From the NCBI GenBank assembly GCA_903876445.1, contig CAIQZX010000053.1:1-37725 (forward strand): DNA of 37,725 nt. The letters are read 5' to 3'. A model generated the notes under the pieces. The model was given only the letters and a program-made list of their open reading frames with translations, was not told the DNA's origin and ran no database searches. The position numbers and the translations under genes were made by a program. Shown here piece by piece: positions 24,757 through 34,113 of this stretch (position 1 is its first letter; each line of letters opens with the position of its first letter). This DNA is from an uncultured Pseudomonadota bacterium (GTDB lineage: Bacteria; Pseudomonadota; Gammaproteobacteria; Methylococcales; Methylomonadaceae).

Positions 24757-25602
24757 TTATTTTTCAGTTACCAGCGTTTCAACACGAAAATTCCCCGCGC
24801 CGTTTTCGCCTAAAATTTGCGCTAACCAAGGCAAAATGTTTTTCATTTTTTCTGCTAAATGCCATGGTGAGTTAATCACAATCATACCGCTCGCATTCAT
24901 GCCGCGCCCTGAATTATCGGTGTTAATCCCTAATTCAAATAGCTGTATATTTTTAATGCCACTTTTTTGAAAAGCCATTTCTAACGCTTGATTTCGACCG
25001 CGTTCAATAACAGGATACCAGAGTGCATAAGTGCCAGTCGCAAAACGTTTGTGCATTTGAACCAGTGATTTCACAACTTCACTGTAATCACTTTTCATTT
25101 CATACGACGGATCGATTAGCACTAATCCCCGCCGTTCAATGGGCGGTAATAAGGCTAAACTATTTTTTAATCCATCGGCGTGTTCAATTTGAATACGTTT
25201 GTCATGCTTCATATTTTCTTTGAGTGTGCCAATTTCGGTTGAATGTAATTCAAATAAGCATAATCTGTCTTTCGCGCGTAATAATTGTTTAATTAAAAGC
25301 GGAGAACCGGCATAAGTTTTAAAATGTCCATTTGTATTAAAACGTTTTTGTAATTCAACGTAATATGCCACGCTTGGTGGTAAATCGTCACGCTGCCATA
25401 AATGTGAAATACCAGTATCAAACTCGCGTGTTTTTAAAGCAAAATCGCCGTCGAGCGCATATTTACCTGCGCCTGCGTGCGTATCGATAACACAAAATGG
25501 TTTTTCCTTTTGCGCTAAATACGCAAGAATTTCGAGCAAAACAACGTGTTTTAAAACATCGGCAAAATTGCCAGCATGAAAAGCGTGACGATAACTGAGC
25601 AT
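24757..25602 (-). CDS. rlmJ: 23S rRNA (adenine2030-N6)-methyltransferase RlmJ
   Basis: Methylates A2030 of 23S rRNA using SAM. The 281 residues start LSYRHAFHAGNFADVLKHVV, the RlmJ signature, with the SAM-binding region IDTHAGAGKY and the catalytic motif DPSY (in LVLIDPSYE), a DPPY variant typical of this family. It lies three bases after the small secreted protein gene and nine before the nuclease gene. Confidence 0.95.
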   Translation of the reverse strand: MLSYRHAFHAGNFADVLKHVVLLEILAYLAQKEKPFCVIDTHAGAGKYALDGDFALKTREFDTGISHLWQRDDLPPSVAYYVELQKRFNTNGHFKTYAGSPLLIKQLLRAKDRLCLFELHSTEIGTLKENMKHDKRIQIEHADGLKNSLALLPPIERRGLVLIDPSYEMKSDYSEVVKSLVQMHKRFATGTYALWYPVIERGRNQALEMAFQKSGIKNIQLFELGINTDNSGRGMNASGMIVINSPWHLAEKMKNILPWLAQILGENGAGNFRVETLVTEK

Positions 25603-25605
25603 AAA

Positions 25606-26010
25606 TTATTCACTAATGGTTACAAGCCAACCGTTTTCGCCGTTACATTTTTCGACTTTAGTGGTGGCTTTAATGTGAATTCGCGCTGTGGTGTTACTCA
25701 ATCCAGCGGGTAATTTTCCTGTAACGCGAAATAAATCCCCGCGTGCTTCAGTTGTGATTTGAACGGGATTAGATTTAACCGTTACTTCAATTTGTTCTGG
25801 TTTTTGGACGTTAAAAGCGGTGAATGAAAATTCCGATTCGGGCGCGACAGTGGCTAAATTTTCAGGTTGAAATTTCTCGAAACGCGCTTTTTCACACGTT
25901 GATGAACTGCCACCACCGCCCGATGAACCACCTGTGTGCATACTGTGATCAACTGCATAACTGTTCGCCGTAAAGAATAAAACAGACAACGTTAAAATTA
26001 TTTTTTTCAT
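25606..26010 (-). CDS. Small secreted protein, unknown function
   Basis: A 134-residue protein with a Sec signal peptide (MKKIILTLSVLFFTANSYA, cleavage near 19). A Gly/Ser-rich linker preceded by His and Met (HSMHTGGSSGGGGSSS) leads to a beta-rich domain with two cysteines (39 and 124) that could form a disulphide. The His/Met cluster might bind metal, which is only a guess. It opens the run secreted protein-rlmJ-nuclease. Confidence 0.6.
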   Translation of the reverse strand: MKKIILTLSVLFFTANSYAVDHSMHTGGSSGGGGSSSTCEKARFEKFQPENLATVAPESEFSFTAFNVQKPEQIEVTVKSNPVQITTEARGDLFRVTGKLPAGLSNTTARIHIKATTKVEKCNGENGWLVTISE

Positions 26011-26109
26011 ATTCTGTCCTCATTATTTTTATTTTAAGAGTAATTTCGAAGAGGAAATTTTAAAAAACTTCGACGACTAAGTATAAAAGTAAATGAGAGA
26101 TGGTGCGAG

Positions 26110-26805
26110 TTAGAATAAAGAAAGATGATTTTCTAAAATGGCTAATCGTTCTGGTGTGCCAATATCCATCCAAAAACCGTTAAATAATTGTCCCGTTATC
26201 CGATTATCTGACATCGCGGCGCGTAATAATGGCGCGAGTTTGGTTGTTTTTTGGGGAGCGGATTTGAAAAATTCGGTGGAATAAATGCCGATGCCACTGA
26301 AAGTGTGAACATTTTCAGATTTTGATATATCCTCTTGATGTGGGGAAGTTGAGTGAATTTTGCCTGTGTCACAAAGCCAAAAATCGCCTTTTGGATGATG
26401 TTCTGGATTAGGCACTAAAATCAAATGCGCTAAATCAACAGGTTTTTTTTTGAGTTCTGCGAATGGAAAATTCGTTGCAATGTCGCCATTTACAACCAAA
26501 AATGGCGAATCATTCATAAGTGGAAGTGCGTGAATAATTCCGCCTGCTGTTTCTAAACCATTTTTCCCTTCTGGTGAATAACGAATTGTTGCGCCAAATT
26601 GCGAGCCATCTTTTAATTCCGCTTCAATTTGTTCACCCAAATACGCATAATTGATAACTAAATCTGTAAATCCCGCCAAAACTAATTGCTCAATAGTGCG
26701 TTCAATTAACGATTTCCCCGCCACTTTTAATAACGGTTTTGGCGTATCGTTAGTCAAAGGACGCATTCTTTCACCGCGTCCAGCCGCTAAAATCATTGCC
26801 TGCAT
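26110..26805 (-). CDS. murU: N-acetylmuramate alpha-1-phosphate uridylyltransferase MurU
   Basis: Nucleotidyltransferase of the peptidoglycan recycling route that makes UDP-MurNAc directly. The 231 residues begin with the signature LAAGRGERMRPLTNDTPKPL and have VVNGDI and FWMDIGTPERL, as in MurU. The related mannose-1-phosphate guanylyltransferases are longer. The usual partner amgK is not adjacent in this window. It lies five bases after the chemotaxis receptor gene, so it may be co-transcribed with it, an unusual pairing. Confidence 0.85.
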   Translation of the reverse strand: MQAMILAAGRGERMRPLTNDTPKPLLKVAGKSLIERTIEQLVLAGFTDLVINYAYLGEQIEAELKDGSQFGATIRYSPEGKNGLETAGGIIHALPLMNDSPFLVVNGDIATNFPFAELKKKPVDLAHLILVPNPEHHPKGDFWLCDTGKIHSTSPHQEDISKSENVHTFSGIGIYSTEFFKSAPQKTTKLAPLLRAAMSDNRITGQLFNGFWMDIGTPERLAILENHLSLF

Positions 26806-26810
26806 GAATT

Positions 26811-29507
26811 TTAATCCATTTTGAAATAATCAACAGCTGTTGAAAGATCATCAGCGTGATTTTTTAGATTGTTTGACGTTAATGCAGATTGCTGTACTAA
26901 AGCAGCATTTTGTTGTGTCATTTCTTCCATTTCAACAATCGCTTTATTTACCTGTCCAATACCAATGCTTTGTTCGCATGATGCAATGTTTATTTGTCCA
27001 ATCATTTTTGTGACGGTGCGAATGGAATCAACAATTTCTTCCATTGTATGACCCGCATCAACAACTAATTTACTGCCATCTTCGATTTTTTCGACCGAAT
27101 CGTTAATTAACGTTTTGATTTCACCTGCAGCGGCGGCGGCTCGTTGCGCTAAATTTCTCACTTCACTGGCAACGACCGCAAAACCACGACCTTGTTCACC
27201 CGCGCGTGCCGCTTCAACAGCCGCATTCAACGCTAAAATGTTAGTTTGGAATGAAATGCCATCGATAACAGAAATAATATCAACAACTTTGCGAGACGAT
27301 TCATGAATATCTTCCATTGTACTTACAACCCGACTAATGACGTTCACGCCTTTTGTTGCAATATCTGACGCACCAATTACAAACTCGTTAGCGTGGTTTG
27401 CATTTTCGTTATTTGCATCAACGGTTGACGCTAATTCGTGCATACTTGCGGCGGTTTCTTCAATAGCTCCCGCTTGTTGTATTGTTCTATCAGATAAATT
27501 TGTGCTACTCGCAAAGATTTCTTTCGAGCTATCATTGACGCTGTAAGTAATTTGTTTAATTTGATCAACGATTTCCGTTAATTTATAAACCGTGTTATTC
27601 GCATTATTTTTAATGGTTTCAAATTCGCCGGTGTATTGATTTGAAATTGTGTGAGATAAATCCCCGCGTGACAAAGCGTCAAAAATAGCCGCAATATCAC
27701 CATAGCTTCTTTCACAGGTTTCTAATAATAAATTAAGTTCATTTCCTAATTCATGGAAGAAACCGCTTCTTGTTTCGGGAATCTGAATTCGATTTCTAAA
27801 ATTACCATTCGTTGCGTCGCCAACAATGCGAGAGATTTGCTGTTCCATTGCGGTTTCAGCCGTAATATCTTTCCATTGTGTTGCGCGTCCAACATAAAAA
27901 TTACGTTCATCATAAATAGAAATAATTGTTAACCGTAATTTTTTGCCGGCTAAATCAATATAGATGACATTTGGCGTTTTGCTTTCTTGGCTAAATGTGT
28001 TGCGTTCACTGTCTTTGTCGAAATACTTATGTATGGAATAGCCAACCATATCATCCACACTAAAGTCTGGAAAACGTTTTTGCAAATTGGTACTCATATC
28101 ATTCCACAGCATTCGCGCAGCGGTGTTCATATAAATCAATTCTTTCTCATTGTTTGCTAAAGTCACTGGCATTCGCACTTCATCGAGAGCCATTTTAATT
28201 CGCAACATTTCTTGTGCCGTATTTCTATCTTGAGATAATTCAAAACCCGTTTTCACAGATAGCATTTTAATTGCTGTGATAATTTTCCCTAATTCATTTT
28301 TGGAAAACGTATTGATGACAATGGAGTTACCTTCGGTAACATCTTCAATGAGTTTAGTCGCTGCATGAATTCGAGTAATAATACTTTTAGCCGTCGCAAT
28401 TGCCCATCCAAGTAATAACGTAGCGACACTAATGCCGATTAGCGATATATTAACTTCAAATTGATTTGAAACATTTTTGGAAAAGACTTTTCCTTCGGTG
28501 ATATGTTTTGTGATTTCAGTTCGACTAAATTCAGCTAGCGTTTCAATATCTTCAGCAAATGAAATGTCAATATCTTTCACCATGTCATCGACAGCAAAAA
28601 TACTTTCCACATTATTCTTTTGGTAAGATTTAAGAGCCGAACGGTATTTGTTCATCATGGCTTCATGATCTTTAATGGCAGAATTGCCTAATGTTGCCAT
28701 TTCTGTTGCAGAAATCGCCGTCATAGATGCGGTTAATTCCCGCAAATCTTTAATCACTATTGCACCTTGTTCTTCAAACAGTTTGACGTGTTTTTCGTAA
28801 TCAGTTGGATCTTGACCGCGTAATAAAATGTTTTTCCATTCTTGAACTTGTGTTTTGAAATCGTGTTGAATTTTGCGCGATAAGTTAATGCCATCCGTAT
28901 GTTGTTCGATTCTAAACATATTATCGTCGGCTGCTGTTCTAATTGAGCCTAAACCATAAAAACTATAACCGGAAATAACCACAATAGATAAAAAAGAGGC
29001 GGTCGCTAAAATAACCAATTTTGAACTAACGTTAAGATCTCGGAATTTCCGTCCCAAACTTTTAATCAAACCGGGTTCAATAATTTCGCCTTCCTCAAGT
29101 TTGACGCGCGAATGACCGGTTTTCATTTCTGTGTATAACGTAGAAGCCATTTGAACTTGTTCGGGAGTTGGCTTATTTCTGACAGACATATAACCGACGA
29201 TTGCACCATGTTCGAGTATCGGCATGATATTCGCCACGACCCAATAAAATCCGTCATCTTTTGTTCTATTTTTTACAATCCCCGTCCAAGAATTACCGGA
29301 TTGCAACGTGTTCCACATATCTTGGAATGCCTCTTTCGGCATATCGGAATGGCGTAAAATGTTATGCGGTGAACCGATTAACTCCCTTTTTGAAAAACCG
29401 CCAATACGAATAAAATCGTCGTTAATATAAGTAATAACACCTTGTAAATCCGTTTTAGAAACAATTAAATCGGTATCAGTTAATACATATTCTTGGTTAG
29501 TAGACAT
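26811..29507 (-). CDS. Methyl-accepting chemotaxis protein with two PAS domains
   Basis: An 898-residue receptor. Order: Aer-like PAS (about 10-115, with GVITYINDDFIRIGGFS), membrane segment (163-183), a helical extracytoplasmic region of about 165 residues, second membrane segment (352-373), HAMP, second PAS (about 437-560), a further HAMP-like linker and the MA signalling domain (about 650-898) with the hairpin tip FQTNILALNAAVEAARAGEQ. There is no CheR-binding pentapeptide at the C-terminus. The N-terminal PAS suggests redox or energy sensing; a cofactor cannot be read from the sequence. The gene is an orphan, with no che genes nearby. Confidence 0.92.
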   Translation of the reverse strand: MSTNQEYVLTDTDLIVSKTDLQGVITYINDDFIRIGGFSKRELIGSPHNILRHSDMPKEAFQDMWNTLQSGNSWTGIVKNRTKDDGFYWVVANIMPILEHGAIVGYMSVRNKPTPEQVQMASTLYTEMKTGHSRVKLEEGEIIEPGLIKSLGRKFRDLNVSSKLVILATASFLSIVVISGYSFYGLGSIRTAADDNMFRIEQHTDGINLSRKIQHDFKTQVQEWKNILLRGQDPTDYEKHVKLFEEQGAIVIKDLRELTASMTAISATEMATLGNSAIKDHEAMMNKYRSALKSYQKNNVESIFAVDDMVKDIDISFAEDIETLAEFSRTEITKHITEGKVFSKNVSNQFEVNISLIGISVATLLLGWAIATAKSIITRIHAATKLIEDVTEGNSIVINTFSKNELGKIITAIKMLSVKTGFELSQDRNTAQEMLRIKMALDEVRMPVTLANNEKELIYMNTAARMLWNDMSTNLQKRFPDFSVDDMVGYSIHKYFDKDSERNTFSQESKTPNVIYIDLAGKKLRLTIISIYDERNFYVGRATQWKDITAETAMEQQISRIVGDATNGNFRNRIQIPETRSGFFHELGNELNLLLETCERSYGDIAAIFDALSRGDLSHTISNQYTGEFETIKNNANNTVYKLTEIVDQIKQITYSVNDSSKEIFASSTNLSDRTIQQAGAIEETAASMHELASTVDANNENANHANEFVIGASDIATKGVNVISRVVSTMEDIHESSRKVVDIISVIDGISFQTNILALNAAVEAARAGEQGRGFAVVASEVRNLAQRAAAAAGEIKTLINDSVEKIEDGSKLVVDAGHTMEEIVDSIRTVTKMIGQINIASCEQSIGIGQVNKAIVEMEEMTQQNAALVQQSALTSNNLKNHADDLSTAVDYFKMD

Positions 29508-29659
29508 ATTTTAATTTGGGGTAAAAGGTTAAAATCAAGTTTTCAAAAAACACACGTTGCATAGCGTGAATTTTAACATGCTGTTGATTATTGAAATAAT
29601 AATACTGTTATTTATCGACACAGCTGTGTTTTTTACAATTAAACAATTTTGAGATTTCT

Positions 29660-30445
29660 ATGAATAGCACTCAGCGTCCCGTTGTTGTTTCATTTTCAGG
29701 TCACGATCCGTGTGGTGGCGCGGGAATTCAGGCGGATATTGAAGCAATTACAAGCCATCATTGTCATGCCGCGAGTATTATTACTTGTTTAACGGAGCAA
29801 GATACTAAAAACGTAGCAGAAATTGTGCCGCAAAATCCTGACAAACTCATTCGACAAGCAAAAATGCTGTTAAATGATTTGCCTGTTCACGCATTTAAAA
29901 TTGGCTTGATTGGTCACGTCGATACAGTGCAAGTGATTTATGACATTGTGAGCCGTTATCCATTGATTCCTGTGATTTTAGATCCGATTTTAACGGCAGG
30001 TGGCGGAACAAATTTAGCGAATGACGATTTAATAAACTCAATGCGGGAATTACTTTTGCCGTTGACGACAGTTTTAACGCCAAATTGCGCCGAAGCTAGA
30101 CAATTAACGGGTTTAAAGGATATTGAAGCGTGTGGTTTAAGTCTTTTAAATAATTTTGGTTGTGAATATGTTTTGATTACGGGCGCAGATGAAGCAACAA
30201 AAAGTGTAGAGAATTGTTTGTTTCATCACAATCATCGTGAAAATTACACATGGGCGAGATTGCCCTCAAAATATCACGGTTCAGGTTGCACATTAGCGGC
30301 AAGCATTGCGGGATTATTCGCGCAAGGTGTTGAACCGTTACAAGCGATAAATGATGCACAAGAATATACTTGGAATTGTTTACAAACCGCTTATAAAACG
30401 GGGGCAGGGCAGTCAAATCCAAATCGTTTTTTTTGGAGAGCTTAA
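29660..30445 (+). CDS. thiD: Hydroxymethylpyrimidine/phosphomethylpyrimidine kinase
   Basis: Phosphorylates HMP twice to make the pyrimidine half of thiamine. The 261 residues have the ribokinase-fold motifs SGHDPCGGAGIQAD (8-21) and the anion hole KYHGSGCTLAASIAG near 212-226. It overlaps nothing upstream and opens a plus-strand unit with thiE. No TPP riboswitch fits in the 152-base gap upstream, unlike many thi operons. Weak GAGA ribosome binding site. Confidence 0.93.
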   Translation: MNSTQRPVVVSFSGHDPCGGAGIQADIEAITSHHCHAASIITCLTEQDTKNVAEIVPQNPDKLIRQAKMLLNDLPVHAFKIGLIGHVDTVQVIYDIVSRYPLIPVILDPILTAGGGTNLANDDLINSMRELLLPLTTVLTPNCAEARQLTGLKDIEACGLSLLNNFGCEYVLITGADEATKSVENCLFHHNHRENYTWARLPSKYHGSGCTLAASIAGLFAQGVEPLQAINDAQEYTWNCLQTAYKTGAGQSNPNRFFWRA

Positions 30446-31072
30446 ATGTTGTCGATGCCAAAACGTGGACTTTATGCGATTACGCCAGATGGAAAATCGG
30501 CTGATGATATTTTGGAGTTTACCGCCGCTGTTTTGAAAGGTGGCGCGTGTGTTGTTCAATATCGCCAAAAAAATTTGCTGAATGCCATCGATTTAGCGAA
30601 AGCATTGCTTGAACTTTGCCACGCGCATCATGTGCCATTCATCATCAATGACAACGTAGAATTGGCTGAAAAGATTGGTGCAGATGGTGTGCATTTGGGC
30701 AAAGAGGACGGTTCAATTTCAGAAGCACGTCAGCGTTTGGGTGAATCCGCGATTATTGGCGTATCGTGTTATAACTCGTTAGAAATGGCGATTGAAGCAG
30801 AAAAACAAGGCGCAAATTATGTGGCATTTGGGCGATTTTTTACTTCAAACTCGAAACCACTTGCTGCACCTGCTGAAATCGGCACATTAACTGCTGCAAA
30901 AAAAATCTTAACATTGCCAATTATCGCGATTGGCGGAATTTTGCCTGAAAATGGTGCATCGTTGTTAGATGCAGGTGCAGATTTATTAGCTGTAATTGGT
31001 GGTTTAGATACCGAAAATTCTACGTTTGCTGCACAAGCGTTTACGGCATTATTTTCACAACGCAGTCATTAA
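30446..31072 (+). CDS. thiE: Thiamine phosphate synthase
   Basis: Joins HMP-PP and HET-P to thiamine phosphate. The 208 residues form a TIM barrel with the motifs VVQYRQKN, IINDNVELA, DGVHLGKED and the later IAIGGI. The usual phosphate loop is replaced by AFGRFFTSNSKP, a variant seen in gammaproteobacterial ThiE. The ATG follows the thiD stop directly (TAAATG), with GGAGAG upstream, so the genes are coupled. Confidence 0.92.
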   Translation: MLSMPKRGLYAITPDGKSADDILEFTAAVLKGGACVVQYRQKNLLNAIDLAKALLELCHAHHVPFIINDNVELAEKIGADGVHLGKEDGSISEARQRLGESAIIGVSCYNSLEMAIEAEKQGANYVAFGRFFTSNSKPLAAPAEIGTLTAAKKILTLPIIAIGGILPENGASLLDAGADLLAVIGGLDTENSTFAAQAFTALFSQRSH

Positions 31073-31073
31073 A

Positions 31074-31805
31074 ATGTTACGTTTTACAAAAATTTTTCTT
31101 ACATTTATTTTGGGGTTAGTTATGACACAGCAAAACGCGCTTGCGCTCGAAAGCGTTGAAATTCCAGCAACTTCCACGCACAAATACTCGGTCATTTGGT
31201 TGCACGGTTTAGGGGCTGATGGTCACGATTTTGAAAACATCGTACCTGAATTGCATTTGATTGATTCGTCTAGCATTAAATTTATTTTTCCGCACGCGCC
31301 AATTCAAAAAATCACTGTTAATCATGGCGCAGAAATGCGGGCTTGGTACGACATTATAAAAATGAATGATTTGAATCGTGACGTTGATGTAAAAGGCATT
31401 CAGCATTCGGCAACGCTAATAAATCAATTGATTCAAAAAGAAATTGATAGCGGTATTCCATCGAAAAACATTTTATTGGTCGGATTTTCACAAGGCGGCG
31501 TTTTAGCGTTGCATACAGGTTTACGTTTTAATCAGCCATTAGCGGGAATTATTGCGTTATCGACCTATTTACCGACGTTGGATAGTTTGAAAACGGAACG
31601 CACTGAGGCGAATAATCACACGCCTATTTTTATGTCGCACGGAATTATTGATTCTGTTGTAGCGATTGAAACAGGAAAAGCCGCGTTTGATGGTTTGAAA
31701 GCGATGGGTTATACGATTCAATGGCACGATTATGTAATGGAACACAGTTTATGTGTGGAAGAAATTGAACAAATTGCAGGGTTTGTGAACACGGTTCTTA
31801 AATGA
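31074..31805 (+). CDS. Carboxylesterase/phospholipase, alpha/beta hydrolase
   Basis: A 243-residue hydrolase of the acyl-protein thioesterase/carboxylesterase type (Abhydrolase_2): WLHGLGADGHDF oxyanion region, nucleophile in GFSQGGVLAL, Asp in HGIIDSVV and His in MEHSLCVEEIEQI. From the ATG at 31074 there is a hydrophobic N-terminus (LRFTKIFLTFILGLVMT...ALA) that looks like a signal peptide, although most relatives are cytoplasmic. A later ATG (31122) would remove most of it. A frame from 31026 is rejected because it overlaps thiE. The stop overlaps the next gene by four bases. Confidence 0.85.
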   Translation: MLRFTKIFLTFILGLVMTQQNALALESVEIPATSTHKYSVIWLHGLGADGHDFENIVPELHLIDSSSIKFIFPHAPIQKITVNHGAEMRAWYDIIKMNDLNRDVDVKGIQHSATLINQLIQKEIDSGIPSKNILLVGFSQGGVLALHTGLRFNQPLAGIIALSTYLPTLDSLKTERTEANNHTPIFMSHGIIDSVVAIETGKAAFDGLKAMGYTIQWHDYVMEHSLCVEEIEQIAGFVNTVLK

Positions 31806-33391
31806 GTTTATTTGCGGTCGAAAATTTAACGATTCGATTTGGTGATGCGCCACCCGTTGTCGATAAAATTACGTTTGAAATTCACGCTGGTGAAACGTTT
31901 GCTTTAGTCGGTGAATCGGGTTCAGGAAAATCAATGACAGCGTTAGCGGCATTAAATTTGTTGCCACACAACGCGATTATTGAAAGTAAAACGCGATGTT
32001 TGGAAAACGAAAATTTAGATGAACTTTCGGAAAAAGCATGGTGCAAAATTCGTGGGCGACGAATTGCGATTATTTTTCAAGATCCAATTTCGTCGTTAAA
32101 TCCCGTGATGACGATTGGGCAGCAAATTGCCGAAGTTTTGAATTTGCATTTCAAACTTTCAAAAATAGAACTTAAAAACCGTGTTGTAGAATTATTGCAG
32201 CAAGTTGAATTGCCTAATGCCGCGCAACGTATCAAAGATTATCCACATCAACTTTCAGGCGGACAACGTCAGCGCGTGATGATTGCGATAGCGTTAGCGG
32301 GGAAACCCGATTTATTGATTGCTGACGAACCCACCACCGCGTTAGACGTAACAATTCAAGCGCAAATTTTAGAGTTACTCAAAAATATCCAAGCGCAAAC
32401 TGGCATGGCGTTGTGGTTAATCAGTCATGATTTAGCGTTAGTTTCGAGTATTGCGAATCGGGTTTCGGTCATGCAAAACGGCAAAATTGTCGAAACAGGC
32501 GAAGCAAAATCTATTTTTCAAAATCCCCAACATCCTTACACGCAAAAATTAGTTGCCGCTTTGCCGTCGATGAAAAGTTGCGAAAATAAAGAAATCATCG
32601 TTAAACCTTCGTTATTAGAAGTGCAAAACTTCCACTCTCATTATCCGATTCGTAAAGGCATTTTGAAGCGCGTTGTTGATTATGTTCGCGCGGTTGATGG
32701 CGTGAGTTTTTCATTGCAAAAAGGTAAAACGCTGGCACTCGTTGGTGAATCGGGTTGCGGCAAAACCACGTTGGGCAAAGCCTTGTTGCATTTGATTCCA
32801 TCGAATGGCGGCGAAGTTTTTTTAAATGGCATCGCGTTACACTCGCTGACGGGTGAAGCGTTACGCCAACAACGCGCAGAAATTCAAATTGTATTTCAAG
32901 ATCCGTTTTCATCGATGAATCCGCGAATGTTAATTGGTGAAATTATCGCCGAAGGTTTGCAAGCATTACGCCCTGAAATGCCCGTCACTGAACGTGAAAT
33001 GCGAGTTGCCGCGTTGTTAAAACGTGTGGAATTACCCGAAGAAGCCATGTATCGCTATCCGCATGAATTTTCGGGCGGACAACGACAACGAATTTGCATT
33101 GCTCGCGCTTTAGCCGTTGAACCGAAAGTGATTATTTGCGACGAACCAACCAGCGCGTTAGATGTTTCTGTTCAAGCGCAAATTATTCAATTATTGAAAA
33201 CCTTGCAACGCGAACAAGGAATGAGTTATTTATTTATCACCCATGATTTGGGTGTGGTGGCAGAAATCGCTGACGATGTCGCCGTCATGTACAAAGGAAA
33301 AATTGTTGAAAATGGTTCTGTAAAACAAGTTCTCACCGCACCACAACATCCTTACACACAAAAATTATTAGCCGCTGTACCCAAATTTTAA
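31802..33391 (+). CDS. yejF: ABC transporter ATP-binding protein, YejF-type tandem
   Basis: A 529-residue protein with two complete ATPase domains as in YejF, the ATPase of peptide (microcin C-type) importers. Walker A motifs are GESGSGKS (about 38-45) and GESGCGKT (about 315-322); signatures are LSGGQRQR and FSGGQRQR; Walker B motifs are LLIADEPT and VIICDEPT. The oligopeptide-type C-terminal regions (HPYTQKL) end each half. No permease or binding protein is adjacent in this window. Its ATG overlaps the esterase stop. Confidence 0.9.
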   Translation: MSLFAVENLTIRFGDAPPVVDKITFEIHAGETFALVGESGSGKSMTALAALNLLPHNAIIESKTRCLENENLDELSEKAWCKIRGRRIAIIFQDPISSLNPVMTIGQQIAEVLNLHFKLSKIELKNRVVELLQQVELPNAAQRIKDYPHQLSGGQRQRVMIAIALAGKPDLLIADEPTTALDVTIQAQILELLKNIQAQTGMALWLISHDLALVSSIANRVSVMQNGKIVETGEAKSIFQNPQHPYTQKLVAALPSMKSCENKEIIVKPSLLEVQNFHSHYPIRKGILKRVVDYVRAVDGVSFSLQKGKTLALVGESGCGKTTLGKALLHLIPSNGGEVFLNGIALHSLTGEALRQQRAEIQIVFQDPFSSMNPRMLIGEIIAEGLQALRPEMPVTEREMRVAALLKRVELPEEAMYRYPHEFSGGQRQRICIARALAVEPKVIICDEPTSALDVSVQAQIIQLLKTLQREQGMSYLFITHDLGVVAEIADDVAVMYKGKIVENGSVKQVLTAPQHPYTQKLLAAVPKF

Positions 33392-33426
33392 CTTTCAAAA
33401 ATTTTTTATAAAACGAGATAAACAAA

Positions 33427-33969
33427 ATGCTAAATGAAATTAAACACGTCCGTGAAAATGCAGAGTTATTACACAGTAAAGAAGAAATCGAAGCCGCTTT
33501 AGATTCAATGGCGCAACAGATTAACCAATTACTTGCTGATAGAAATCCGCTTGTTTTATGCGTGATGAATGGCGGTTTGGTGGTGGCGGGACAGTTACTG
33601 ACTCGTTTAACAATGCCGCTTACGATTGATTCGATTAACGCCAGTCGTTATCAAAATAAAACGGTCGGCGAAGAAATTGAGTGGATTATCAAACCGCGTG
33701 CGTCGTTAGAAAATCGGACAGTTTTAATTATCGACGATATTTTAGACGCGGGAATTACGTTGGCGGCAATTTATGACTATTGTATTCAACACGGTGCAAG
33801 TTCGGTTTATACGGCGGTTTTACTAGATAAAAATCTGCCACAAACAAAACCGATTGCAGCAGATTTTGTGGGCATAAACGTCGCCGACCGTTATGTATTT
33901 GGTTACGGTATGGATTACAAAGGATATTGGCGAAATGCTGACGGCATTTTTGCTTGTGTTGAAAATTAA
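33427..33969 (+). CDS. hpt: Hypoxanthine-guanine phosphoribosyltransferase
   Basis: Purine salvage enzyme, 180 residues. It has VMNGGLVVAGQLLTRL near 46-61, the PRPP-binding loop VLIIDDILDAGITLA (about 99-113) and the C-terminal DYKGYWRN. Spaced 35 bases after yejF, the last gene of the plus-strand run. No terminator is visible between it and the converging DUF1566 gene, 24 bases away. Confidence 0.9.
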   Translation: MLNEIKHVRENAELLHSKEEIEAALDSMAQQINQLLADRNPLVLCVMNGGLVVAGQLLTRLTMPLTIDSINASRYQNKTVGEEIEWIIKPRASLENRTVLIIDDILDAGITLAAIYDYCIQHGASSVYTAVLLDKNLPQTKPIAADFVGINVADRYVFGYGMDYKGYWRNADGIFACVEN

Positions 33970-33993
33970 CCAACAAAAGGAAAAAAAACACTG

Positions 33994-34113
33994 TCACCCG
34001 CGCACTAACCGAACATTATCGTAGTCGTTCTTACTGTAGTTGCTTGAATAGCCGTAGCCGAAATGGACGATCCACGCATTGTAACTACCGTACGCATAAG
34101 GCGAGGAAGACCA
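33994..34113 (-). other. Possible hypervariable 3' segment of the DUF1566 gene
   Basis: The last 39 codons, starting at the FWSSS motif, contain many NNC/NNT codons for Tyr, Asn, Ser, Gly and Asp (such as GGC TAC GGC, AAC TAC AGT, GAC TAC GAT) just before a GC-rich end. This is how the variable region of a diversity-generating retroelement looks, but no reverse transcriptase or template repeat is in the window, so it is a suggestion only. Confidence 0.3.

Noticed and set aside
29508-29659. TPP riboswitch before thiD
   Set aside because: The conserved CUGAGA and the pyrophosphate-sensor helix sequences are not present, and the leader is short.
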